64,000 bases of DNA from Pisolithus tinctorius (lineage: Eukaryota > Basidiomycota > Agaricomycetes > Boletales > Pisolithaceae): the NCBI GenBank assembly GCA_024663395.1, contig JANFAH010000002.1, forward strand, positions 2,852,001-2,916,000, given 5' to 3'. Positions within the stretch are counted from its first letter, which is position 1. Every line of letters starts with the position of its first letter. Positions 47,304 to 59,323 of the stretch are shown piece by piece. Under the pieces are notes generated by a model. It did not search any database. It was not told the DNA's origin and worked only from the letters and a program-made list of their open reading frames with translations. A program made the position numbers and the translations under genes.

Positions 47304-48909
47304 ATGCCTCGCCTTTCGACTTGGACTTTATCGGTCTTACCTCTTCTAGTCCTCTCAGTTGCATACCTCGCGCAGAGCTACATTTCCCCACTGGGACCAG
47401 CTCCCCATCTAGGGTTTGGACTCAGGTGGTACGGTATCACATTCTCGAGTCTGGTGGGGCATGCGCAGGCCCTCGTCATGTCCCCGTTTCATGCGTTGTC
47501 GAAAGCGCAGCTAGGTTCCGAAGCCCAAGCACCGTTAGCTCAACCTCATTCCCAAATAAAAGATACCGGAGTTCCTATGGATTCAACATTAGAAGCCCTT
47601 TCCGGGGTTGCGGTGGACGCCGCTGCCGATGTGGACCCCCGTCCCAAATTCAAGAGGCGGATTGTTGCCGTAGGGGATATTCACGGCGACCTGCTCAATG
47701 CACACAGAGTTCTCCAAATGGCGCGTGTGGTTGACGAAGATGGACTATGGACTGGGGAGGTGGATGTATTTGTACAGACAGGTGACATTATCGACAGGTA
47801 TGTAAACCCGCGCAATACATGCTGGGGTGTGGACTTTGAAATGTCCTATGGGGATTAGAGGGGATGATACGATTGCGCTCTATGAATGGCTGGAAGAGCT
47901 GAGGGAGCAGGCGCATGGGATGGGTGGTATTATGATTTCACTACTAGGAAACCATGAATGGATGAATGCAATAGGTAAACCTGCAGAGTCATTCTCATCG
48001 TATAATCGATGGTGCTGACTGTTTCTACATAGGTGACTGGAGGTATGTATTGTAATTGGCATTTCGATTCGAATCTCGAACACGTTCATAGATACGTGTT
48101 TCCATCCGAAGTCGAAACATTCGGGTCGATCAGCAAGCGCCAAAGGGCAGTAACGACAGGGTGGTTGGCTAACATCTGGGCTTCTAACTATACTACGGCA
48201 GCCAGACTGCCCCTACATGCACTGCTAGGTCCGCCCAATACCGATTATCCGCCCCCCGAGGATAGCCAGTACCAGCGTGCGAACGCAGGGCCCCTTTCAC
48301 ATGCGGCGTTTTCGTTTGTGCATGGAGGGCTAGCACCGTCATACCCTAACTTGCAGCCGTTCCCAAGCGCGATCAACAACATATCCGCCTCGCTCTTTCA
48401 CAGGTTGCGGTCAAGGGATCCACAACCACCGCCACACCCACCACACGCATACCCGGGGCTCCCAGCTGGCACGACGCGTGAAGAGGCACGTCTATATGGG
48501 AGCGACGGACCGCTGTGGTACCGAGGATGGGCAGAAGAAGGAGACGAAGCGAGGCTGTGTGCACAAGCAGACCAGGTGCTGCAGAAAACTGGTACACGTC
48601 GGATGGTAATGGGTCATACTCCCAACTTACACAGCATCGTTGCAAAGTGCGGAGGAAAAGTACTGATCATTGACACCGGTGAGTCGTTCTTTTCTTTTCT
48701 TTTCGAAGGGAGGTAAGACTAAAACGGCCGGAGGTATCTCCCATGCGTACGGAGGAGTACTGTCTGCACTATCAGTTGAATACACACTGGAGCCTGTAGA
48801 TGGCGGTGGATGGAGAGAACAGGAGGTGGTGAAGGCACTTTATGCTGACCAGGACGACGAACTGTTAGCCCACGCTACCCGAGACCTTGCGGAAAACGAG
48901 CTTTTCTAA
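47304..48909 (+). CDS. calcineurin-like metallophosphatase, membrane-anchored
   Basis: Exons are 47304-47797, 47859-47974, 48033-48042, 48092-48678 and 48734-48909, giving 460 residues. The N-terminus has one hydrophobic helix (LSVLPLLVLSVAYLAQSYI) that is either a signal anchor or a signal peptide. Metal-binding motifs follow in order: GDIHGD, GDIIDRG, GNHEWMN then GDWRYVFP, VHGG, GHTP. The spacing resembles the Shewanella-like (SLP/Shelphs) branch of PPP-type phosphatases rather than the classical PP1/PP2A set. Exon 3 is only 10 nt and supplies the GDWR of the third motif; it is needed to keep the frame. The active site should face the secretory lumen or the outside. Substrate unknown. Confidence 0.85.
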
Positions 48910-49032
48910 TCCATCTGCATTAGCCTACTTCTTTCTGTTGACTGACGTCACCAGCGGAGATTTGATGACGTCTGGTTTTTGTATTTAATGGTGTGGTCCT
49001 GCCCAAAACCAACGTTTCATACCCCGCGTTTA

Positions 49033-50237
49033 ATGTCTAGCGGTAGCGAACGGAGCATCTACTTCGACGCTCCAATGTATCACTCACACTCTAGTGATGA
49101 TAGCGGCAAACACGACACTAACACCCAGAGACCAAGCACGTCTGTCTATCAACAGGGGCGTCACTTAGCGGGAGATACCGATAAGGGATCGGGCAACCAA
49201 ATTGAAGCAAATGGTAAAAGTGAGCGACGAAACTCGAAGAGTCGCAACAAAAAACCATCTCGAACATATGGCCCTCCCCAACCGAATAGTCCTCGTAGTG
49301 CCAACGGAAGGGGCAACGACCGTGTGGGTGGATCCGCTACTGAGACCAATAATCCTGTACGTCCTGAACAGGTCAGACGTACCTCTTCCTTCCACTCCCT
49401 CCCAGAGTTTACAGGCGGCAAGGACAGGGACGACAAGCCGCTGGCTAAATCCAAGAGTAGTGGACATAGCGGTGATGGTGTAGGGAGAAAAGCCTCCGTT
49501 CGCACTGCACGCACGACCGCAACGACCACTACTGCATTTATAAATGGTTCCGCTCTCGCCGGACCAAACGCCGAACCTGGTGTCGATGAGAGCATCTATC
49601 AGCGGGGCGCTAGCGCTGAAAGAATCTTAAGCAAGAAGGAAAAGGAAAAAATTTACAAAGAAGAGAGTAGGTTGTCTTGGCGATATTTAGCTTGAGGACC
49701 GTCTGACATTCTCGCCTCTGAGTAGAGAGGGAATCCAAACGGCTGTCCAGGCTCCTGAAGCTGGAAGCGGTGGCAGAAAGGACCGCTCTCAATACAGCTA
49801 TTTGTACGCTTGCCTCACTCCAAGAGCAACACAAAGCTGCCATCAAGCGAGAAGCCAAGGCCGAAGCCGCGCACGCCAAGGCATTTGCTGCTGTTCAAAA
49901 ATCAGAAAGCAAATACCATGAGGCTAGGGCGCAAGCCGCCGAGGCACGCGCAAGGGCAGAAGCCCACGTGTTGGAGGAGCGCGCGAAATTGGAGGGCAAG
50001 CAAGCAGAAGTGAAGGCTCAGGAGGAGCGCGTCGAATCTGAGAGACAGATTATTGGGGAAGTAGAACAGCGTTTGGCGGAGTGTGCGCGGGAGGTCGAGA
50101 GGCTACGCATTATCAAGGCAACAGACGAGGTATGGAACTGGAGACCTCAACGAATGCCCATCTCTTACATCTTGCATTGTCAGCGTGAAAGAAGGGCAAA
50201 AATCATGGAACTGAATGGAAAGACACCTGAAGAATAG
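49033..50237 (+). CDS. coiled-coil protein, family not recognised
   Basis: Exons are 49033-49666, 49726-50129 and 50184-50237, giving 363 residues. The first 200 residues are polar, Ser/Gly/Asn/Arg-rich and probably disordered. From KKEKEKIYKEE onward the protein is a long Ala/Glu/Lys/Arg helix (EAKAEAAHAKAFAAVQ, AAEARARAEAHVLEERAKLE) that should form a coiled coil of about 130 residues, with a short tail ending GKTPEE. In-frame Met codons also exist slightly upstream (from about 48988); the ATG at 49033 (MSSGSERS) is chosen as the more usual type of start. Function unknown. Confidence 0.7.
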
Positions 50238-51671
50238 GGCAAAAACACGAACCGTCCTTGTAGCCATTTGCTACTGGGTTTAATAAAGCAGCTTAATCGT
50301 CCGATGTCTCACGTGTATTGCAGCAACGATGATGACTGCGTAACAACATCCGCTTTGGAGCGCCATGATATTTAGATCACAGGAACGACATCTCCCAAAG
50401 AGATCGTCTGCGATCCTGTCATGGATAACATCAGACACAGATCTGGCGTGGTTTCCTAATTACCTTGCTTTCCAAGCAAGGCTTTCCCTGCCCCAAATCG
50501 TGAGAACCAGTTCACTGGCCGTTTCCATGTGCCCTTGGCGTTGATTGACACGAAAGTACAATGAGTGTTGTTGTTGACTATACAATGGACAAGAGTATCG
50601 AGAAGTACAGCGCCAAGTGCGCCGGACATGCTTGCGCAACTGGGACACCAGTTAACAGAGGGCAGAGGGTTAAGCATTGGAAATCGCAGAGGGCAATCCA
50701 CAGCTAGCTGCCGCAGCACGATGGGTCAGGAAGGTATACCATGCCAGAAGGGGATTAGCTTGCAAGCTCCTCGCGGGCGATGATATTAGCATACCGAAGG
50801 CGGAAATTTTGCAGAAAGCTTTGATCAAGTGGTGCGAATTAGACGCGGAGGCCGCACGAAACAACAATAATGCGGACACCGACGGCTAATGACATTAGAC
50901 TGGCTTCAACACTGAAAGTATCTCGCTGGTCTATCCACAGTCAGCCAATGATTCACCTTGGTTTACATGGAGAAAACTGATCGAAGTATAGCATTGTCCG
51001 GATTAACATGTTTGCTCGGAAAGGTTTCTTTTGGTGGTATGTAGGCTGCAGATTCTAAGCACCATCCAAAGAAACTGGCAGTTGCAGCCGATCTGGTGGC
51101 AAGACCTTCGACCGTCGTGGTGACCAAACAAATTCATACCCCGCAAACGCCGTAGGCACATGTTCAACGTCAACGTTCACTCCGAGCCACTGCTAGATGC
51201 TGCCGGGTTAACACAGTTTGGGCGTACTGTACCAGTGGAGCAGAGCGATTGGAGATTCCCCTTAACGACTCGTCACCGGCGCAAACACCACTCTCCCCCA
51301 TCGGAGACGATGGCATCCAGTGCCACGCGTAGAATCGATCATCGAGTGAAGTGATATTTACACAGCTACGCGTGGTAGATGTGGGCAACAGAGTGGTACA
51401 GAGGATTGCACAATACCCAAATCAACAAACCAAACCCCGAGCACCATTGCCTTCCCACCTCACTTCGAGATATAAGCGCCCGTCACGGCATCCTTTCGAA
51501 GGTTGGAAACGTGGAGCCAGTGAAATACTGCGGAAGAGGTTCTGCTCTGGAGACCTCCAGGAAATGAAGGGTGAATCAGGTCCTCCTGGAACACACTGTG
51601 TTCCAGGGAGACGAGAATAATTAGTCTCAGTCTCGACAAAGCCAGCTTTATGTCTTCAATGTACGCCTCGG
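50238..51671. other. 1.4 kb with a possible exon and a dispersed repeat
   Basis: Besides repeat copy A, a plus-strand frame from about 50674 to 50889 reads LEIAEGNPQLAAAARWV ... ADTDG and looks like the end of a helical protein. In-frame stops lie just before it and I could not connect it to an upstream exon. The rest shows nothing. Confidence 0.35.
50380..50449 (+). repeat. dispersed repeat, copy A
   Basis: 70 bp beginning CAGGAACGACA and ending ACAGATCTGGCGT, about 80 percent identical by eye to 55634-55704 in the same orientation. It is probably a remnant of a mobile or duplicated element. Confidence 0.65.
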
Positions 51672-53912
51672 TCACCAGCCAAATGACCTGCAAGTGGGGA
51701 ACTGTCAGTAACACAGCCCCAAATAACAATCCAACTCACTCTTCATGTATCTCAATCCCACCGACCGCCCATCGTCGACTGGCATCAACGGACGAAACGA
51801 CCTGCGCAACCTCGTCGCCCAGCCCAACGGGACCACATACACCCACGATCACCCCTGTGACGTCCTTCGCTCCCTCAACACCAGACCCGTACGACATTGT
51901 GCGCTGGATGACCGCATCCAGCACCTTGCCGATTCGAGGACGGCCCGCTGTCAACGTGATCCCTGGCGGGAGACTCGCTTTCGATGGCAAAGTATCGGCT
52001 GCGCGAGTGTAGTGCACCGAAATATGCACCGGTGTGTAGATACTCTGTTGCAGGAGACCAGTGAATTGAGGTAGGAGGGGTGTCAAAGACGCTGGGACAT
52101 TTTGTCTGAGGGAGAAAGGGGATAAATTGGATAGAGGTGGACGTACAGGGGTCCTGAACACACCATACGAGTTCTATGATCTTCACTCTGCTCGCGCCCT
52201 CTATATCTAACTGTGACCATGGTCAAGCACTGTACAGATTTACATCATCACACAACATACCCGTACGAGGTCCTGAAGGGCAGAGAGAGCAAAAGTAACG
52301 CCGCTACCCCCAGTAATAAACACTGCCGTAGAATAGCTTGCGAAAACCGAATGACCGGGTCCTCCTGTATATCAAACACCATTAGCCTACATATCTCCTT
52401 CCACAATGACAAATAACACTCACCATACGGCCCTTCTACCATCATCAGCACCGACCTTGACATTCCTCCATCCTCGCACCCGTACCCGGCCACTTTCGCC
52501 ATCTCGTACAACTTCCTCGTCCATCCACCGGCATTTTTACACATAAGTACGAGTCCCTCAGGGGTCTTCGCCACGCTTGCAATCGTAAATGGGTGTACTT
52601 CGGCCCAGCCAATCCAACCCATTGCACTAGATAAAACACGTATCCGGACGTGTTGTCCCGGTCTCCAGCCTGCATTCAGTTCCGGAATCTCGATTCGCGT
52701 CATTGAGAGGTCGGGTATGGGGCGTATCCTCCCGTGAAAGACGCGGGTCTTGAGGAGTCGGAGGATATGGTCTAGGCCGTACGCTGCTGCAGCGGCAAGT
52801 ACATAGTTCAGTACCCCAGGTTGATGGGCATACACCTACCCAGAAAGATCTCAGTATTTACCATGGAATGACAAAGCCACATGACATACCGTTGGAAGGA
52901 ATATGATGAAACAAATGACATGACTGCCGAAGAATAGATTGTACGTCTTGCGCCTCCAGAACGGAGTTGAGAATAAATAAAGAATGTCTAACGCGGCAAG
53001 GGCTACCAGAGCCCACATCCTCTGAGGCATTTTCAAATTCACTGAAAGTGTGCCCTGCAAAGCCCACTCATAGACTGATAATGTGTCTATATAACTGGCA
53101 ACCATGGAAGCGGGCTGACAACTTACTATAGCCGATAGCGTGCACATTGGACAACAATATCAGCATCATACCCGCATGCCGATGGATGTAATTGAGCTAT
53201 CTTGCTGGTAAGTCACAGGATACCAAGTCACAAGGTTCCTTGCCTTCTCGTAACCTATGGCAAGCAACATCCCCAAAAGATTGTTCTTCGTTCCAAGCAT
53301 ATACACAAGCGGTATTTGCGACATGGCCACAAATCCAGTCCGCAAAGGATCTGCAAACGGGTCTGACTTCAAGAACACTGGGTATATGAGTATGGCGGAA
53401 TAAAGTCCGAGAACCAGTGCCTGTCCTACTGAGAACCCGGAATCTAATCTGTATCTGAGTAGATTCCCCACTTGTGGGAGAACGGACGACCAAGCGCGCA
53501 CGTGTGGAGGGAGAAGCTTCGCGGCAGACTTCCCAGTGGAAGGGCTTCGGATAAGGTTGGTATGCGAGACGCACGTATGCGACTCTTCAGAAGTGACACC
53601 ATCGTGGCCAGCAGAGGACGTGGCATGGGGTTCCTCCGGAGACATTGAAGTTAGCTTCTCGGCTGGAGTGGGTGGTGATTGAGGGGGCGGTGGCCGCCGA
53701 GAGGGGCGATAATCGAGGCGGGCAGAACGGAGTATGTGACCACACCCCCATTCCGCACCACGAGAAAGACGTGCGAACGCCCGAGGAAGCGTGGCTAGGG
53801 CGAACACAGCGGCCACTGCAGTTATGAATATATCGACATGGAAAACCAGTCCAAGTACGTCCACAGTTCCGTCAGAGACTGAGTTATTTTGTAGGATGGT
53901 AGGATCTAACAT
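51672..53912 (-). CDS. ferric reductase-type transmembrane flavocytochrome
   Basis: Moves electrons from NADPH through FAD and two hemes to ferric iron or another acceptor outside. Exons on the minus strand are 53912-53244, 53196-53127, 53074-52890, 52835-52424, 52364-52261, 52210-52147, 52091-51740 and 51687-51672, giving 623 residues. The first intron has a GC donor (AAG|GCAAGG) and joins GYEK to LNYIHRHAGMMLILLSNVHAIGY, the helix with heme-ligand His. Later come the FAD motif HPFTIAS, the NADPH-binding GGSGVTFALSALQ and the family C-terminus EESFGW. Residues about 60-130 form a polar Ser/Pro loop. No multicopper oxidase or permease lies next to it, so this is not the classical paired iron-uptake locus. 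Confidence 0.88.
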
Positions 53913-56587
53913 GTCCCCGTTGCGATAGAGCCTAAAATAAAAGTGAACGATAGATTCTTAACGAAGGGGAGCGAAAGGCGAGAAATGAGAGTAATAATGG
54001 TGCAGGAATCCAGCTCCTGCTGGGAGTATCGGGAACGATTGGCCCTACACAGGGGAAATGTAAGTCCCAAGTATCGGTCGCGCGTAACAAGGAGGAAGGA
54101 GGGGGGGAGGCGTGCAATACTACGCTCGCATGCTACATATAGGGCAGCTCGAGAAGCATCCGTCCAGTCAGCAGGTATGTACATTACACAAGCGGAGAAA
54201 CACACCAACGGAGAGCAGCCTCTCGGATATGAGGACCTCGCGTTTGACGCGCGCCCTTCCCCATTCCAGGTCGTGGGTCATGCGTATCTGTCCGTTATCA
54301 AGCACGACAAGATGCATGGCGTTGGGCCGCTTTGCAACGCGAGTGCTGCGCACGGAGTACCATTAAGCACGCGGCATCCGGATCTGTCCACCGTGTTCCG
54401 AACGGTGTTCGATTGTTAGTCACCGAGGGGCCAAGTCATCTGGCATTTTCCTCAGTTTTCCTCTTCACATTTGCACCCACACCTTGGAGATGCTAGTTTT
54501 CGAAATCCGTAACTACGCCAGAGCGCCTGTGCAGCTTCCAATCTGAAAAATGCTCACATCGTTCCTTTTGGTTTCCGGGTCAATACGATTCGAAATACCC
54601 CGCAGGCTGCATCTCATTACGAGGCGATGGTTTTCCTGAGTCGACATTATCCTTGGACTTGGGGGTAATGATAAGCGAATGCCAGGTTTCCTGGTCGCAT
54701 CCATTCAGATAAGAAAGTGAAACCCGATGAGCTCTTGCGTTTGTTGCAATCAATCTTCAGCGTCTCAACATCAGCTGGTGCTACTTGATCGCCTTGAGTG
54801 GGCGTCGTCGATCCTGAAGCCCCGCCGTCATAAACAAGTTTGTCCACACGTGTATTAAAATCATCCGCAGCGTGATTCTCTACCAGTATCCCATCCCTGG
54901 CTGGGTTATCCGCGTTCGTCTTAGGCCATCATGCCATCCACCCTTCAAGCTTCATGCATGATTCCCGTACCCTTAATCCTCCGGGCCGCGGCTGTCTATC
55001 TGGACTAGCTCGTGCTGCGCGCAAATTACATATTTAATTTTTGCGGCACCCTACAACTATGCCGTCCGATGGACTACTGCGGCACAGCTGTCCCCCAGAC
55101 GGATACTTCTAAGCAATATGCGCGTGTACCACTCCATCAAACCAGTCCCGGAGACTACGGCGTCTCGCGTCAACGGCAAGGCAAAGAACTTGGCTCACGT
55201 TAAATTTATGGCTGAGCTCTTGGAGGGTTGTATGACCAGGACATGTCGAGTGAACTTAGCTCAACGACAAGGGACAGTTTATTCAATACTAACCCTATGT
55301 CGTGACAGGATGCGCCCGAGCAAATGGAAACGTGAATGCTAGCTATCATAATCTCATGTGTAAATTGTTTTTCGGCTTGGCACTGGCTTCATGTTTCCAG
55401 CCCGCGTTCTTCGAACGCATGTCGTGACGGGCACTTCGTGGCACGTAGTGAAGTGGGGAGGCAGTGGTGCTCAGGGTTGTTAATTTGGGGTGTTGCGCAA
55501 TCATGAACGCCTCTTATTACGCCGCTCTGAGGCCCACATCTGCTACACATATATGTTATCGACTCGAGCGCGAAATCGTGTGCAGAGGTACGGATATGTG
55601 ATAGGAGATGGATGTGCTATGGGCACCATATCGCAGGAACGACACCTCTCCAAGAGATCATCTGCAACCCCGATAACCGATAACACTAGATACAGATCTA
55701 GCGTAACTCTTGAGAATTCCATGGAAGATAGGGTGGTTCCCCCCAAAGCTACTGGCCAACTAAAGAGCACCCATATCAGCCCAGGTTATTTCTCTCGGAA
55801 AAAAAAAAAGGTAACAAAAGGAGTCAGATGGCTGTTCTTAGTTTTAATGTGTTGGTTCTCGGCATAGCTCATCGCATCCGCAACGAAGCATGAAGTAATC
55901 ATCCTTTTTGTCGGGGGAAAAGGTACTAAAAACTCACCCTAGGGAAACGAACTGGCTCCCAATAAAGCAAGGGAAGACATCTTGGCGCGATGAAGCCTGA
56001 TACTAGCGTGAAGGGATGTCGTGACGACTACTTTCAGGACGAAAGATGGCGAAATTTTTCGAAGCTCCATCCAAGCAATTGTTGAGAACCAAACACGACA
56101 CAACAGCTCCTGCACTACGCGCCCGTAATCGTATACCCAAGTCCTACCAGGCTTCTACGTGTACTACATACATTCATGAACTCAGTGATGCAATCGGATT
56201 GCTATTTGGCGGAACGGTGGCTACAAGACCCTAAGAAGGTCTAGGAAGTACTGTCTGTGCATGACCACGGCATCTCAACAGCGTGAAACTCCGAAGTATT
56301 CGTAATATTGTACAGTGGACGTTGATGCGCAAGATCCCTGACGTGTTGTGAACGGTTTTTGGTCGACGAAGTCGAGAGGGAACTTAATCGAATGCAACGC
56401 GGCGCGTGGTGACGGGAACGAGAGTAGCCTTCAGCTTGAGTTCTCGACCTCCATGTCCAAGTCCACATTGGAGAGTTCGAGCGGTGTTCTATAAGCCACT
56501 CATCAGCGCGAGAGGCTAGAGCAGCCAAGGTCCGTGTTCGGTATCTGGACACCATTCAATTGCCACTGACGCGACCACGATACCAGC
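53913..56587. other. 2.7 kb gene-poor stretch
   Basis: Only short frames without recognisable motifs. One (55118-55222) beginning MRVYHSIKPVPETTASR looks protein-like but is isolated. It contains repeat copy B (55634-55704) and an A-run at 55799-55810. It is probably old repeat-derived sequence plus the ferric reductase promoter. Confidence 0.4.
55634..55704 (+). repeat. dispersed repeat, copy B
   Basis: 71 bp matching 50380-50449 (shared blocks include CAGGAACGACA, AAGAGATC and ACAGATCT). Confidence 0.65.
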
Positions 56588-57999
56588 TTGGCAACGCATG
56601 AGCTTGCTGAAGCACGCACAGTGCTGGTTACGCTAGAGAGGCGAAAGAAAGAGCTCATTGCAAAGCTCAACGATGTCCGCGCTGCTGCCTACACACAGCG
56701 GCACAAAGTCGAGGAACCCATCAGACAAATGCCTGTTACTCCTATCAATCGCCTACGCAATGAGACGCTCTTGCGAAGTTTCGATCTAATCCTTCGACCT
56801 TCGCACAAGCCGTCCGAGGATCATCATGTGTATTGGGAAAGAAAGCTGGCAACGGTGTCACGTCGATGAAGAAATGTGATCTTGCGGTCCTCATATTTTT
56901 GGGCTACCATCAGAGTATCCTGGTGATGGAGCAGAGCGCTCATCAAGGCTCGTATTACGCGGAGCTCAGAATCACTGCTAGACATCGAAATTTGCCCGTC
57001 TGGGTGGGCGGATGAGTGCAGATGGCTTATACAATAACTTGACCTCGTTGTTACTTGCGCAAAACGCTGGCGCAGTCTCTCTCTGTCGTCGGCTGTCACA
57101 CCCGCAACATACCAGGTCAGTTGCAAAGGTTTAGCCATTCGTCCCATCCTTCGCTAACATCCGTTTTAATTGTGGATTTCCCTCGTTGTCGACCGGGACA
57201 GTTGGACCCCCTTTCCTTCGGCTTGAAAGTGCTCCCCATTTAAAAACCGTACACCTTTTCTGGGAGAAAAATGCAATGTTAGTGGGCCGCCAGATACCTT
57301 CTACCGCCAAGACGCTGGTCTTGAAACTCGACTTCTCCTTGCACAGTGAAATCCGTTCTGCGTTATTCCTTGAATCCATACCCTGTCAAAGATTAACCTC
57401 TCTATATCCTGATAGTTCCGCCGACTTCGGGCAGTTACCTCCCAATAGCATTCGACTCCCTCTGCTCGAAAAGTTTCTGTGCGGAGTCGAGGTCTCGGCT
57501 GCGCTGGTATATGCCATCGTGGTACCTAGACTCAAACACTTTGAAGGTCATTGGCACGGTCTAAATTCATCGCTGCATGACGCTTCCGCGGGAGCCAGCG
57601 GCAAGTTCAACAGCGTTGACCACCTTGAGCTGCATGGCAAGTTGCAAAGACATGGAACCATATCGGAGTCTGTTGTTTAGCATTCCTAATGTGCATCATT
57701 TGGTACTCCCGAACGACGATACGGTCGCAATCCTCCGCGCTGCAGAGGGCTCAATCACGGTTTGCCACTGGCAACACCTTGAAAGCCTCACTATCAACGG
57801 ATATCTGCACCGAGCACCGCACATTATCGATGATTTAGGGGCCTGCCTTAGGCGGCGGCCGGAGGCGGGTCTATCAAAGTTGCAATTAAACTTTACGGAA
57901 CGCCATCCAGGGGAGAAGATTTCATTCGCATACGAACGGCTTGACGATCTATTTGTTGTGGAATGCGGTATGAGACCCCCGTTGTACTCTCCGGGGTGA
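56588..57999 (+). pseudogene. decayed F-box / leucine-rich-repeat gene
   Basis: The sequence reads in family order: a coiled N-terminus (LAEARTVLVTLERRKKELIAKL), an F-box-like INRLRNETLLRSFDLILRP, RKLATVSRRW-type sequence, RNVILRSSYFWATIRV, then CAKRWRSLSL, FLRLESAPHLKTVHLF, SIPNVHHLVLPNDD and HLESLTINGYL. This order matches the expanded agaricomycete F-box/LRR families. It is broken by in-frame stops (TGA at 56867, where Trp is expected, another near 56926, TAA near 57039), by a frame change before 57190 and by a +1 frame change near 57675. No set of short introns removes them all. Sequencing error could explain one lesion but hardly all. Confidence 0.7.
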
Positions 58000-59323
58000 T
58001 AGGTGGCAGGTCGCGGTCGGTGCGTACCTTATTCCATGTATACACGTTGAGCATACAAGTTGAACCGGCTCCTCCGGCGCAGGTAGCACCTGCATCTTTG
58101 GTGCGTATATTACCTCGATATTATATGCTGACGTTGAACATCTTCCTCCTGACTAGTCCGCGTCAAACTGGCCCTATGTCCTGATGCCCTCCACGATGCC
58201 GTGATAGGGGGACGGATTGGGCGCCGAACCGACACATGAGCCTGGTTGTGCAGCGCTGCCAGATACGGCTCGTATCTCACCCCGTTATAACGAACTCCTT
58301 CACAGAACAGTTTCGCCTTGTCTGTTACGAATTTTTCAGTGTTGTTAAAGTTCAAGGTGAAATGAACCAGAGATCCAACCTCGAGAAGTCTACAATATTG
58401 GTGACACGTACTTGAAACTGTCTGTCGAGAATCGCAATTGGCACAAATCCATCCCAACCATCCCAAGTACGATACATCGGTCGTGACACAGAACAGAGTC
58501 CAAAAGTAAAGATGACCAACAATTCACCTAGAAAACAATGGCGCTTCCGTTCGCCGGTATTCAAAGGTCGCCTTCATTCGCTTGCGTGACGGGGTCTATC
58601 TGCAGACTTCGGCAAAGCAAGATTCTCCCGTTGCTGACACCCAGGCTGGAAAGCACCTGCGGAAGCTCTGATGTGTTTATTTACACGGCGCCGCCATTCT
58701 TGACGGCCTTCCGGAATGCCCTCTCAACTAGCGTGTCGTCCCAAGGAAAACCTGGATATTTGAAGGCAGCGCGTAAAACACGACCTTAATCCGCGAGCAC
58801 TGTCACTATCGGAAACATATGTCAGTTATATAACGCTGTAAAGCTTACGGGAATCCGAACGCAAGTCTAAGGACGCGTGTCTTTGAGTGGGCAAGTGCAC
58901 CACCTGAGTGTTCAGCAACTCTACTTGCACTGGCAGGAATACTGGGGACCGCTTGGAAGCCGGGTAGCAAAATTTGGGACTTACCATGAGACTGTCCTGT
59001 AGCATAGTGGCATAAATCTAGGGAACTCGGGAGACAGAAACCGGAATGCCGGATGTGCACAAACGTACCATAACTAGTACGCATTGGACTTGCCGGCGTC
59101 ATCTAGCTGCAGATACATAGTATTAGTAGTGCCGACATTCCCGACTGACATGATTGTTCAGTCCGTGATCCACCGACCAATCATTGGGCGCATCTCCTTA
59201 ACAAAGCTGTCCCGGGAGAATATATATCCAAGGTCACAGCGTCATACACTGCACTCAGTTCCCACCACCGCTTTGACAACAAAGACTCCCCAGCCCAGCT
59301 ACAAGTTCATCGCAAACCGTACC
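58000..59323. other. 1.3 kb, possible unidentified minus-strand exons, promoter of GPX gene
   Basis: On the minus strand 58790-58680 reads RVLRAAFKYPGFPWDDTLVERAF and 58510-58330 reads MYRTWDGWDGFVPIAILDRQ then LVHFTLNFNNTEKFV. These look coding, but I could not join them in one frame or name a family. TATATAT lies near 59220, about 100 bp before the GPX start. Confidence 0.35.
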
